Shown here piece after piece: positions 1 through 6,096 of a DNA stretch of 6,847 nucleotides. Under the pieces are notes generated by a model. It was not told where the DNA came from, made no database searches, and saw only the letters and a program-made list of their open reading frames with translations. The DNA is taken from NCBI GenBank assembly GCA_019120675.1, contig DWUQ01000073.1:1-6847 (forward strand), written 5' to 3'. Position numbers and translations under genes: made by a program. This DNA comes from Candidatus Paenalcaligenes intestinipullorum (GTDB lineage: Bacteria; Pseudomonadota; Gammaproteobacteria; Burkholderiales; Burkholderiaceae_B). Position 1 is the stretch's first letter, and each line of letters starts with the position of its first letter.

Positions 1-282
1 TAGCTTTTGCATTTCAGCGATGACTTGTAAAGTAAGAGTGGTTTTACCTGAAGACTCGGGACCATACACCTCAACCACTCGTCCACGAGGCAAGCCCCCT
101 ACCCCTAGCGCAATATCCAGCCCAAGAGAGCCAGTGGAGCAAACTTGGATGTCGTGTTCGATTTGATTGTCGCCGTAGCGCATCACCGAACCTTTACCAA
201 ATTGCTTTTCAATTTGAGACAACGCAGCAGCGAGCGCTTTAGCGCGTTCGGCTGAGACGGCATTGTTTCGTTTATCGTCCAT
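1..282 (-). CDS. recA: RecA recombinase, N-terminal 94 residues (cut by window edge)
   Basis: This is the start of RecA, the DNA-dependent ATPase that forms filaments on single-stranded DNA, drives homologous recombination and triggers LexA self-cleavage in the SOS response. Translating the minus strand from the ATG at 282 gives MDDKRNNAVSAERAKALAAA, then QIEKQFGKGSVMR, then STGSLGLDIALG (about 49-60), GGLPRGR (62-68) and the Walker A motif GPESSGKT at 74-81, followed by LTLQVIAEMQKL. This is a textbook RecA N-terminus; full-length RecA is about 350 residues, so roughly 250 lie beyond the left edge. A Shine-Dalgarno GAAGGA (290-295) sits 7 nt before the ATG. It is transcribed divergently from rdgC, from a LexA-controlled promoter at 355-384. 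A Cys at residue 48, where many RecAs have Val, is a minor variation. Confidence 0.98.
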   Translation of the reverse strand, partial: MDDKRNNAVSAERAKALAAALSQIEKQFGKGSVMRYGDNQIEHDIQVCSTGSLGLDIALGVGGLPRGRVVEVYGPESSGKTTLTLQVIAEMQKL

Positions 283-354
283 GAGGGTATCCTTCAATTT
301 GAGAACCAAAGTGGTGAGCGACGGCACACTTTATATACCGCACGCCTATAAAGA

Positions 355-384
355 ATTATACTGTATAAATACACAGATATCCAA
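355..384 (-). promoter_or_regulatory. recA sigma-70 promoter
   Basis: Read on the minus strand, a perfect -10 hexamer TATAAT (355-360) lies 18 bp from a -35-like TTGGAT (379-384). The spacer contains the LexA box, which abuts the -10 directly. Transcription would start near 348, giving a leader of about 65 nt before the recA ATG at 282. The hexamers and spacing are read directly; promoter activity is inferred. Confidence 0.8.
361..376. promoter_or_regulatory. LexA (SOS) box
   Basis: The 16-mer CTGTATAAATACACAG matches the CTGT-N8-ACAG LexA operator of gamma- and betaproteobacteria, with both tetranucleotide arms perfect and an AT-rich centre. It lies inside the spacer of the recA promoter, immediately next to the -10 hexamer, so bound LexA should block RNA polymerase. 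It is about 250 bp from the rdgC start, so control of rdgC by the same site is possible but not shown. Confidence 0.92.
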
Positions 385-623
385 TAAAAATACTATGGCT
401 ATAGTGTGCCTACGACACATCATTAGATGAAGCTGTATTGGGGCAAAATTAGCACGGCGGCTTGTACGGCTGGCTACAATTGCCACACTATAACGTGTTT
501 TCAACGTTCCATCATCTGTGTGCTTGTTACCCCTTGTCCTACTTTGCGTCCTGCGTATCACTGGCATTTGGGCGTACAATCCCAAGCACACTAACTGCCT
601 TCACTTTTATATCTACTTCGTCT

Positions 624-1526
624 ATGTGGTTTAAAAACTTACGTATTTTCCGTTTAAATCCGGCTTGGAAAACCGACACCGCCCAACTTGAGGACGTACT
701 TAGCCAACACGCCTTTCAACCCGGCACCAGCCAAGACCCCAGCAGTTTAGGGTGGGTACCACCACAAGAAAACGGCGCCTTGGTGCATGAACTCAATGGT
801 CAGTTACTGCTCAGCGTACGTTTTGAAAAAAAACTACTGCCCAGTACCGTCGTAAACCAGGTGACTCGCGCCAAAGCTAAAGACCTAGAAGCCGAACAAG
901 GCTATAAGGTAGGCCGCAAACAAATGCGCGAGCTCAAAGAGGACGTGATCACCGAGCTACTGCCCAAAGCGTTCAGTATTCAACGCGATACGTCAATCTG
1001 GATTGATCCGATCAACCACTGGCTGGTCATTGATGCGGCCGCAGCCGCTACAGCGGATGAGATCATGGGCCTCATTGCGAAAACCCTTGATCCCTTTCCA
1101 GTCTTACCCTTGTACACCGAGCAGTCCCCTGCCGCCGCCATGACCGCTTGGTTAGTCGCCGACGAAGCTCCCGTCAACTTCACGATCGACCAAGACACTG
1201 AATTGCGCTCTACCAGTGAAAGTCGTGCTGTCGTGCGCTATGTGCGTCATAGTGTGGATATTGAGGAAGTACGTAAGCACATCGAACAAGGCAAGCAATG
1301 CACACGTTTAGCCTTAACTTGGGCCGATAAATTATCGTTTGTGCTCACGGATGGCTTAGAAGTAAAACGCCTCGCGCCTTTAGATATTCTCACCGAGCAG
1401 GCCGACACAGCACTGGTTAATGAGGAAGAAAGCTTTAACTCTGACTTTGCCATAATGAGCGCGGAACTCAATCAAATGCTCAATGATTTAGTTGCCGCAC
1501 TCGGTGGCGAAAAAGCCGATACCTAG
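624..1526 (+). CDS. rdgC: Recombination-associated protein RdgC
   Basis: RdgC is a nucleoid-associated, ring-forming double-stranded-DNA-binding protein known in Escherichia coli and Neisseria to limit RecA loading or activity and to affect recombination and pilin variation. The 300-residue product matches the usual length of about 300. It begins with the family signature MWFKNLRIFRL and contains FEKKLLPSTVVNQ (67-79), GYKVGRKQMRELKEDV (93-108) and PKAFSIQRDTSIWIDP (114-129), all typical RdgC segments, followed by the usual variable C-terminal half. The frame is open upstream to a TTG at 462, but the ATG at 624 is chosen because homologues start with MWFKN. No strong Shine-Dalgarno precedes this ATG, so expression may be low or leader-dependent. 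It is divergent from recA, a functionally meaningful pairing, and its TAG ends 12 nt from the end of the convergent pyrB. Confidence 0.95.
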   Translation: MWFKNLRIFRLNPAWKTDTAQLEDVLSQHAFQPGTSQDPSSLGWVPPQENGALVHELNGQLLLSVRFEKKLLPSTVVNQVTRAKAKDLEAEQGYKVGRKQMRELKEDVITELLPKAFSIQRDTSIWIDPINHWLVIDAAAAATADEIMGLIAKTLDPFPVLPLYTEQSPAAAMTAWLVADEAPVNFTIDQDTELRSTSESRAVVRYVRHSVDIEEVRKHIEQGKQCTRLALTWADKLSFVLTDGLEVKRLAPLDILTEQADTALVNEEESFNSDFAIMSAELNQMLNDLVAALGGEKADT

Positions 1527-1545
1527 TATTAATATTAATTAATAC
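1526..1545. repeat. AT-rich inverted repeat between convergent stop codons
   Basis: A perfect 8-bp inverted repeat, GTATTAAT and ATTAATAC around a 4-nt loop ATTA, overlaps the last base of the rdgC TAG (1524-1526) and contains the pyrB TAA (1539-1541 on the minus strand). It is the only secondary structure in the 12-nt gap. Its stem is nearly all A-T, so it is a weak candidate for a shared two-way terminator, and no U-tract follows on either strand. Confidence 0.4.
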
Positions 1546-2834
1546 ATGCCGTGAAAGACAGCGTCTTCGGGCCCAATGTGCGAAGGGGGGCTCCACGTCA
1601 CATCACGCATAGAGTGCTGCACTAAGTTCTCTACCCCTAGCAAGACTGCGAAAATAGCCATACGCACAGGAATGCCGTTGTCGGCTTGACGGAAAATCGC
1701 TAAGCGTGGATCGGGGTTGAGATCCACGCTTAAATCATGCGCGCCTTCACGGCTGTCACGGGGCAACGGGTGCATCACGATGACATCTTCGGCGCAGTAG
1801 CGCTCAACCACCGCTTTGTTGATTTGGAAATCGGCGGTGTAGCCTTCCATTTGCTCATCAGCAAAGCGCTCTTTTTGTACACGCGTAGCATAAATTACGT
1901 CCGCCCCTTTTAAGCCATCGGCTAATTCGCTGTACTGCTCGATCACATGGTTGCCCTGCTTAGCCACTTGATCAATCACGTCCTGAGGCATTTCTAGCCC
2001 AGGAGGGGCAATCAGGGTGAACTTCAGCCCTTTATACAGTGCCAACAGCTTCACTAAGGAATGCACGGTACGCCCATATTTTAAATCGCCAGTAATCGCA
2101 ATATGGGCGCCATCTAAGAGCTTTCCTAAACGCGAAAACTCCGTCAGAATTGTATAAAGATCCAGTAAGGCTTGGCTGGGGTGTTCACCCGCACCGTCTC
2201 CGCCATTTACCACTGGAATATTTGTGGCTTTGGCAAACTCAGCCACAGAGCCCTGCTCGGGATGACGAATGACCATAACGTCAACATAGCCGCTCATCAC
2301 ACGGCTCGTATCATAAATCGATTCGCCTTTGGCCATGGATGAAAATGTAAAGCCTGTGGTGTCACACACCGAGCCACCTAAACGACTAAAGGCAGCGCCG
2401 AAGCTCACGCGTGTACGCGTACTGGCCTCGAAAAATAGGTTACCCAATACCGCTCCTTCGAGCACACGCGAAACCTTTTGACGACGGGCAATCGGCTGCA
2501 TCTGATCAGCTACCCGAAAGAGCTCCTCGACGGATTCGCGGGTGAACTGCTCGACAGACAGCAATTGATGCTTGCCTTCTACCGCAATGCGATCACGCAA
2601 CGGACCAGTTTGCACGACTTGCGCATACTTCTCCATTAAATGCTGATTTTCAACGATTTCCGTCACAAAACGCTGTACCACTTCGGGCATCGTACGAAAC
2701 TCTTGCGATCCCTCTGGCAGCAGCCAGGTATCCAAAGCCCGGCGCTTTACACCGATACGCGCGGCAAAGATTTCCCGCGTTAAATTTAATCGACGCATCG
2801 CGTCACGTAAGAACACCTGCTGAGCTACGGCCAT
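1539..2834 (-). CDS. pyrB: Aspartate carbamoyltransferase, long form with N-terminal HTH-like segment
   Basis: The protein catalyses carbamoyl phosphate plus aspartate to carbamoyl-aspartate, the committed step of pyrimidine synthesis. All core motifs are present (431-residue numbering): STRTR phosphate loop 138-142, SSMAKGES 165-172 with the active-site Lys169, HPSQ 218-221, GDLKYGRT 249-256, TRVQKER 317-323 with Arg318 and Gln320, and HPLPR 355-359. Ordinary catalytic chains are about 310 residues. Here about 85 extra residues precede the core, including FLRDAMRRLNLTREIFAARI and GVKRRALDTWLLP (about 8-40), which read like an XRE-type helix-turn-helix, and a tail of about 30 residues follows. 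No PyrI regulatory chain is seen nearby. ATGs at 2840 and 2834 share one Shine-Dalgarno (AAGGA, 2843-2847): the spacing is 2 nt to the first and 8 nt to the second, so 2834 is preferred. The frame is open to 2897 without a better start. Confidence 0.93.
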   Translation of the reverse strand: MAVAQQVFLRDAMRRLNLTREIFAARIGVKRRALDTWLLPEGSQEFRTMPEVVQRFVTEIVENQHLMEKYAQVVQTGPLRDRIAVEGKHQLLSVEQFTRESVEELFRVADQMQPIARRQKVSRVLEGAVLGNLFFEASTRTRVSFGAAFSRLGGSVCDTTGFTFSSMAKGESIYDTSRVMSGYVDVMVIRHPEQGSVAEFAKATNIPVVNGGDGAGEHPSQALLDLYTILTEFSRLGKLLDGAHIAITGDLKYGRTVHSLVKLLALYKGLKFTLIAPPGLEMPQDVIDQVAKQGNHVIEQYSELADGLKGADVIYATRVQKERFADEQMEGYTADFQINKAVVERYCAEDVIVMHPLPRDSREGAHDLSVDLNPDPRLAIFRQADNGIPVRMAIFAVLLGVENLVQHSMRDVTWSPPSHIGPEDAVFHGMY

Positions 2835-2854
2835 GACCATTTTCCTTTTTAAAC

Positions 2855-2869
2855 ATACGCAATGCGCAT
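2855..2869. promoter_or_regulatory. Near-palindrome in the pyrB leader, possible operator
   Basis: ATACGC-AAT-GCGCAT is an inverted repeat matching at 5 of 6 positions with a 3-nt spacer, lying 20 nt upstream of the preferred pyrB ATG. The ten bases ATACGCAATG recur at 2927-2936, 72 bp away, or about seven helical turns. The symmetry suggests a protein-binding site, and the HTH-like segment of PyrB itself is an obvious though unproven candidate to bind it. Confidence 0.35.
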
Positions 2870-2926
2870 AGTTTAATAATAACCCTTCACTTTTCACAAC
2901 ATAAAAAACGGATATTTGAGGAAAAT

Positions 2927-2936
2927 ATACGCAATG
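2927..2936. repeat. Second copy of ATACGCAATG
   Basis: This is an exact 10-bp direct repeat of 2855-2864. Here only the left half-site is kept; the right arm reads GTGGGT instead of GCGCAT. It could be a secondary half-site for whatever binds the first copy. Confidence 0.4.
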
Positions 2937-2953
2937 TGGGTTCTGTCCGACAC

Positions 2954-2971
2954 ACCCCTCAAAGCAGGGGT
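2954..2971 (-). other. Small GC-rich hairpin upstream of pyrB
   Basis: ACCCCT and AGGGGT form a perfect 6-bp stem around a 6-nt loop. No U-tract follows on the minus strand, so it is not a standard terminator. Whether it is transcribed as part of the pyrB leader depends on a promoter I could not place. Confidence 0.3.
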
Positions 2972-3084
2972 ATAAATTTTAGTATTTAACGGCTCGCGCC
3001 TTTGCCCCAGCTCCGATAAGAAGTACTGGGTGTAGGCACGCGTACACACACCAGCACACAGATATACCAGTTAAAAAAAGCCCC

Positions 3085-3127
3085 AATAAAAAACCCTCAA
3101 GGCTAGACTTGCCAACCTTGAGGGTTT
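3085..3127 (-). terminator. Intrinsic terminator of the lipoprotein gene
   Basis: A perfect 12-bp stem (AAACCCTCAAGG at 3091-3102 with CCTTGAGGGTTT at 3116-3127) encloses a 13-nt loop. Read on the minus strand it runs into six T (3088-3093), then ATTGGGGC and another seven T. It lies about 95 nt past the lipoprotein stop codon and insulates pyrB from upstream minus-strand transcription. On the plus strand only three T follow, so it points mainly leftward. Confidence 0.88.
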
Positions 3128-3221
3128 AAAAACGATGCTATCACGCCTAAAAGGAGCGATACTTTAGCAACCTGATAGGCATTCTGCTGAGCGGTATTAG
3201 CGCACCTAGCAAAGAAGCGAT

Positions 3222-3782
3222 TTAATTAACGCTTGATGCTGGGGCTGACTGTTCACCTTGCAAGAAACGTGTCGCAATAATTGCATTTTCCGCACTACCC
3301 ACCATAAAGACTAAGCGGTTGGTATCGACGGGCTCTTTGTAACCAGCGGCAGCAAGCAAGGTGCCATCAATGATCAGAGCTAAACGTTTGCCTGGGTTTT
3401 GAGTCGTTAGATCCGTTAGGCGCTTAGCGGCAGAATCGCTGATATCCAAAACCAATACGCCGTTGCCTGCCTCGTTGCGCATGGCTTCAACGTTTAACAC
3501 ATCGCTGCGACTCAGTACCGGCTGATCATTAAGGTAAAAACGATTGTCGGCATCGGCTTCAATTTCTAACCAGCCCTCTTGGGGAGAGAGGTCCATCATA
3601 TACACTAGGCCATAATCATTGGCCGTTTGTGCTTCACTGGTGCTATCCGTAGTGGGAGCCGTTTCCGTGGGTGTGGCCGCGCTGGTGCTGGTATCCGTTT
3701 TCTTAGGTGCCGTTTGACACGCTGCTAACGTAACCAATGCCAAAACGCCTAGCACACGTAACAACCAAGATGAGCTTTGCAT
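3222..3782 (-). CDS. Lipoprotein with a SecD P1-head-like domain
   Basis: This 186-residue exported protein has a lipoprotein signal peptide: Arg9, hydrophobic stretch VLGVLALVTLAA, and lipobox LAAC with the lipidated Cys22. The next residue is Gln rather than the Asp retention signal, so outer-membrane sorting is plausible. Residues about 24-55 are a Thr/Ser/Pro-rich linker. Residues about 82-176 resemble the periplasmic P1 head of the Sec accessory protein SecD: FYLNDQPVLSRSDV (82-95), GVLVLDISDSAAKRLTDLT (108-126), GKRLALIIDGTLL (131-143), and a terminal region in the place of SecD's ItG.ft..eA strand-helix. No SecD transmembrane segments are present, so this is a free-standing head domain; its function is unknown. 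An AAGGAA Shine-Dalgarno stands before the ATG, and the terminator at 3085-3127 ends the unit. The signal peptide is clear; the domain match is from memory of the family pattern. Confidence 0.85.
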   Translation of the reverse strand: MQSSSWLLRVLGVLALVTLAACQTAPKKTDTSTSAATPTETAPTTDSTSEAQTANDYGLVYMMDLSPQEGWLEIEADADNRFYLNDQPVLSRSDVLNVEAMRNEAGNGVLVLDISDSAAKRLTDLTTQNPGKRLALIIDGTLLAAAGYKEPVDTNRLVFMVGSAENAIIATRFLQGEQSAPASSVN

Positions 3783-3933
3783 AAAATTTCCTTAATGAAT
3801 TAAGAGATGAGCACAAACAGGCTTAAAAGTTTACCAGAGCCATTTAAATCTTCCAGCAGGTTAAACCATAAGCCATGGTAAGGAATAATTACCGCTTAGG
3901 TAGAAAGAAGCGCAAAAGCCCAAGTGCTCACCG

Positions 3934-4842
3934 TTAACCTAAGTTCGCACCAGGCGCTTGTAATACGGCGGCTGAATAACGCGAGGCCAAGGCTAAACAC
4001 TCCGGTACACTATGAGTTTGTGCTAAAAAGTGAAAGCTAAAGGTCGAAGCGAAGGCGTCACCTGCACCAATCGTGCTACAAATGCGTGCGATCGGATACG
4101 CGGCCTGATAATGAGTGCGTTCCCCATCATAAAACACACAACCTGCTGGGACTAAAGTCACCACTACGTTCGTATCCAACTCGGTTTGTAATTCATGAAT
4201 CAGCTCCGTCATCGCTGGCGTGGGCTCGGTCTCGGGCAATAATTCGCCACGCCCTAAGTACAGTTGAGCCTCTACAAAATTCATACAGACCACGTTGGCA
4301 CGTTTTAAAAGCTGCTTGAGTGGCGCTTGCTGTTCGTGTAAACCTTGAGCGGCAGGTATCACCACAACCTTCAGATCTGAGTTGCTACTTTGCTCTAACG
4401 CTTGCAGTACCTTTGTAATGGCTCGCTCCGCCACCGGAGCCACATACAACACGTCCGCCCAGTCCAACAGTGCATTTAAACACGGCAACTGTAAATCTTG
4501 ACTAGCACCACGATAAGCTTGTACGGTAGCGCGCCCTTGCGGTTGCACCTGAATCACCGCTTTGGACGTTGCAAAATTTGGATGCGAGTTAAAGCAAGTA
4601 TCTCGCGCGCCAATGCTACGTAGTTTATTGTGTAGCCACTCCCCTTCAAAATCCGCGCCTACGGTCGACGCAACTTCCACCTCAGCACCTAACGCACGGA
4701 AACTGTAAGCCCCATTGAAGGCACCGCCTCCCGCATATAAATTGATCGCTTCCACATCATTTTTATCGCCAGGTAAACGTGGCGCAGACGACTCCAGCAC
4801 CACCACATCCAAGTTTACATTCCCTACGGTTACGACCTTCAC
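3934..4842 (-). CDS. PfkB/ribokinase-family carbohydrate kinase
   Basis: A cytoplasmic ATP-dependent kinase of 302 residues, the usual length for ribokinase-like enzymes that phosphorylate sugars or nucleosides. Visible motifs are the N-terminal strand TVGNVNLD with Asp12, the substrate-side glycine motif GGGAFNGA (38-45), the NFVEA segment with the conserved N-x-x-E (Asn188, Glu191), and the anion-hole/catalytic motif STIGAGDAF with the base Asp262. The residue before TIGAGD is Ser where many members have Asp, and the strand before the ATP site reads TLVPAG rather than the common TLG..G; both are mild departures. The substrate cannot be told from sequence. Translation starts at a GTG with AGGA (4851-4854) 8 nt upstream. 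It lies 124 nt downstream of the baeRF gene on the same strand, but a hairpin in the gap makes co-transcription uncertain. Confidence 0.9.
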   Translation of the reverse strand: MKVVTVGNVNLDVVVLESSAPRLPGDKNDVEAINLYAGGGAFNGAYSFRALGAEVEVASTVGADFEGEWLHNKLRSIGARDTCFNSHPNFATSKAVIQVQPQGRATVQAYRGASQDLQLPCLNALLDWADVLYVAPVAERAITKVLQALEQSSNSDLKVVVIPAAQGLHEQQAPLKQLLKRANVVCMNFVEAQLYLGRGELLPETEPTPAMTELIHELQTELDTNVVVTLVPAGCVFYDGERTHYQAAYPIARICSTIGAGDAFASTFSFHFLAQTHSVPECLALASRYSAAVLQAPGANLG

Positions 4843-4912
4843 AACTTTCTTCCTTTCTAAAAACAGCTTTATCCATCACTGATGGCTTGCAAGTGAAATC
4901 CGAATACAAGTA

Positions 4913-4936
4913 CGGCTCGACCAGAAGGCCGAGCCG
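4913..4936 (-). terminator. Terminator-like hairpin after the baeRF gene
   Basis: CGGCTCG (4913-4919) and CGAGCCG (4930-4936) form a perfect GC-rich 7-bp stem around a 10-nt loop, 30 nt beyond the baeRF stop codon. The sequence that follows on the minus strand, TACTTGTATTC, is only mildly T-rich, so this may be a weak terminator or an RNA 3'-end stabiliser rather than a strong stop. Confidence 0.45.
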
Positions 4937-4966
4937 CTTAATGAGTGTGGCTAGTTACAATTTAAT

Positions 4967-6076
4967 TTAAAAACGATACAAAGCCGCTAAGCCTGTGACC
5001 GAAGGCATAATATCGGACGGCACCACTAAGACTTCACCTCCTTGGCGTAAAACCATTTCGGCGATATCGTCCAGAACGTCCTCGGCCTCGGGATGTGAAA
5101 AGTCCCCAACGTACTCAATCCGATCAGGATCAGACAGCAAACGTCCCGCAATACGCTGATCGGCATCGACAAACAACAATTGCACACGACCTTGTTTGGC
5201 CGCTTGATAAACATCGTCGATATTATCTTGTGCCAAACCGGTGCCTTGGGCTTGTTTGAAGCGATCGATTTCCTGACGGGTACGCTGATGATGAATGGGC
5301 TCCATGACCTCCCACACTCGTTTGCGCAGCTCTTCCGTTTTTAAGGAGGTCGGATCAATAGCCACCCCCTGCTCTAAGAGGAAATTGTTGTGAGACAGCT
5401 TGCGAAATACCCCTTGATGCTCAGGTAAGGTTACAAGGATCAACGGTAGCTCGGAAGCTGCAGAAAACTCTTCAATCACAGCCTTGTCAACTGCGCGGAA
5501 ATAGCTCTCGGTTTGCTGGGTAATGGTGGCCGAGTGCTCTTGGTGTTCGAGTCGGTCGCCAGGCAGACTGCGAGCAATTTCCTCTTCGTGATTGCGATGC
5601 GGAAAAGTTGAAGCCGTACCCACTGGATCCAATTGATAACGATTGCCTTCGTATAAGGTAGCGCTGGAACGCGATAACGCCAAAACGTGATAACGGTCAG
5701 AAGTTTGCAGCACACGCATTAACGGCTTGAGGTGAAAGGTGTCTGCTACCACGGCAAAATCCGCTACGGGACGCTGCAGTTTAAAGATGTGAAAGCGCTT
5801 GGCATTACCGAGCACCACCAAACCGTCTAAGCTGTATTTCCAAAAATCGGTATCCTCAGCGAGCTGTTTGAAGGGAGCGAGTAGCTTTGCCGTATCCGCT
5901 TTGCCTTCGTGCTGAGCGAGTGAATGTTCTAGCTCTTTGATTAAATTGCGAAAACGAATTTGGTCTTGGCCGTTTTCAGGGAAGGAACGATGCGTAGCTT
6001 GGGAAATCGACAGACATGGGCCATCTGAAGATTCTTTTAGGAGCTCAACGAGCAGTTGTTTACTGATTGCTTGCAT
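4967..6076 (-). CDS. baeRF family 3-like release factor homologue
   Basis: The 369-residue product resembles bacterial archaeo-eukaryotic release factors (baeRF family 3), homologues of eRF1/Pelota found in bacteria, probably acting on ribosomes. Matching parts are an N-terminal helical region (1-75), DFWKYSLDGLVVLGN (77-91), VVADTFHLKPLMRVL (109-123), YHVLALSRSSATLYEG (129-144), a middle domain with SYFRAVDKAVIEEF (191-204), and an L7Ae/eRF1 domain 3-like end with VYQAAKQGRVQLLFVD (289-304) and VLRQGGEVLVVPSDIMP (342-358). No GGQ tripeptide occurs; the region about 176-190 that may correspond reads EHQEHSATITQQTE, so peptidyl-tRNA hydrolysis by the eRF1 mechanism is doubtful. A strong GGAGGTG lies 5 nt before the ATG. 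It follows the HPF-like gene by 20 nt, implying one operon. Confidence 0.85.
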   Translation of the reverse strand: MQAISKQLLVELLKESSDGPCLSISQATHRSFPENGQDQIRFRNLIKELEHSLAQHEGKADTAKLLAPFKQLAEDTDFWKYSLDGLVVLGNAKRFHIFKLQRPVADFAVVADTFHLKPLMRVLQTSDRYHVLALSRSSATLYEGNRYQLDPVGTASTFPHRNHEEEIARSLPGDRLEHQEHSATITQQTESYFRAVDKAVIEEFSAASELPLILVTLPEHQGVFRKLSHNNFLLEQGVAIDPTSLKTEELRKRVWEVMEPIHHQRTRQEIDRFKQAQGTGLAQDNIDDVYQAAKQGRVQLLFVDADQRIAGRLLSDPDRIEYVGDFSHPEAEDVLDDIAEMVLRQGGEVLVVPSDIMPSVTGLAALYRF

Positions 6077-6096
6077 ACATACACCTCCGTACTGAG

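Larger units (their letters stand above)
283..623. other. recA-rdgC divergent intergenic region
   Basis: These 341 nt separate the recA and rdgC start codons. The recA half holds the ribosome binding site, promoter and LexA box. In the rdgC half I find -10-like hexamers (TACAAT at 475-480 and 575-580, TATAAC at 489-494), but none has a convincing -35 at the right distance, and no second LexA box is visible. The reading frame of rdgC stays open back to a TTG at 462, but the translation lacks the look of a conserved protein, so I treat it as leader DNA. Confidence 0.7.
2835..3221. other. Intergenic region between pyrB and the lipoprotein gene
   Basis: This 387-nt gap holds the pyrB leader on the left, with its ribosome binding site and the repeats at 2855-2869 and 2927-2936, a small hairpin at 2954-2971, and the intrinsic terminator of the lipoprotein gene at 3085-3127. 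I find no convincing coding sequence and no promoter with both hexamers well placed. The best partial match for pyrB is TTGTGA (2894-2899, minus) with TATTAA only 15 bp away (2873-2878). Confidence 0.6.

Noticed and set aside
346..591. 81-codon open frame on the minus strand upstream of recA
   Set aside because: It covers the recA promoter and LexA box, and its translation shows no recognisable domain; chance frame.
462..623. N-terminal extension of rdgC by 54 residues from a TTG start
   Set aside because: Known RdgC proteins begin with MWFKN, matching the ATG at 624; the extension has no protein-like pattern and no ribosome binding site at the TTG.
2954..2971. Hairpin as a pyrimidine attenuator terminator before pyrB
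   Set aside because: No U-tract follows the stem, no leader peptide was found, and the stem is only 6 bp.
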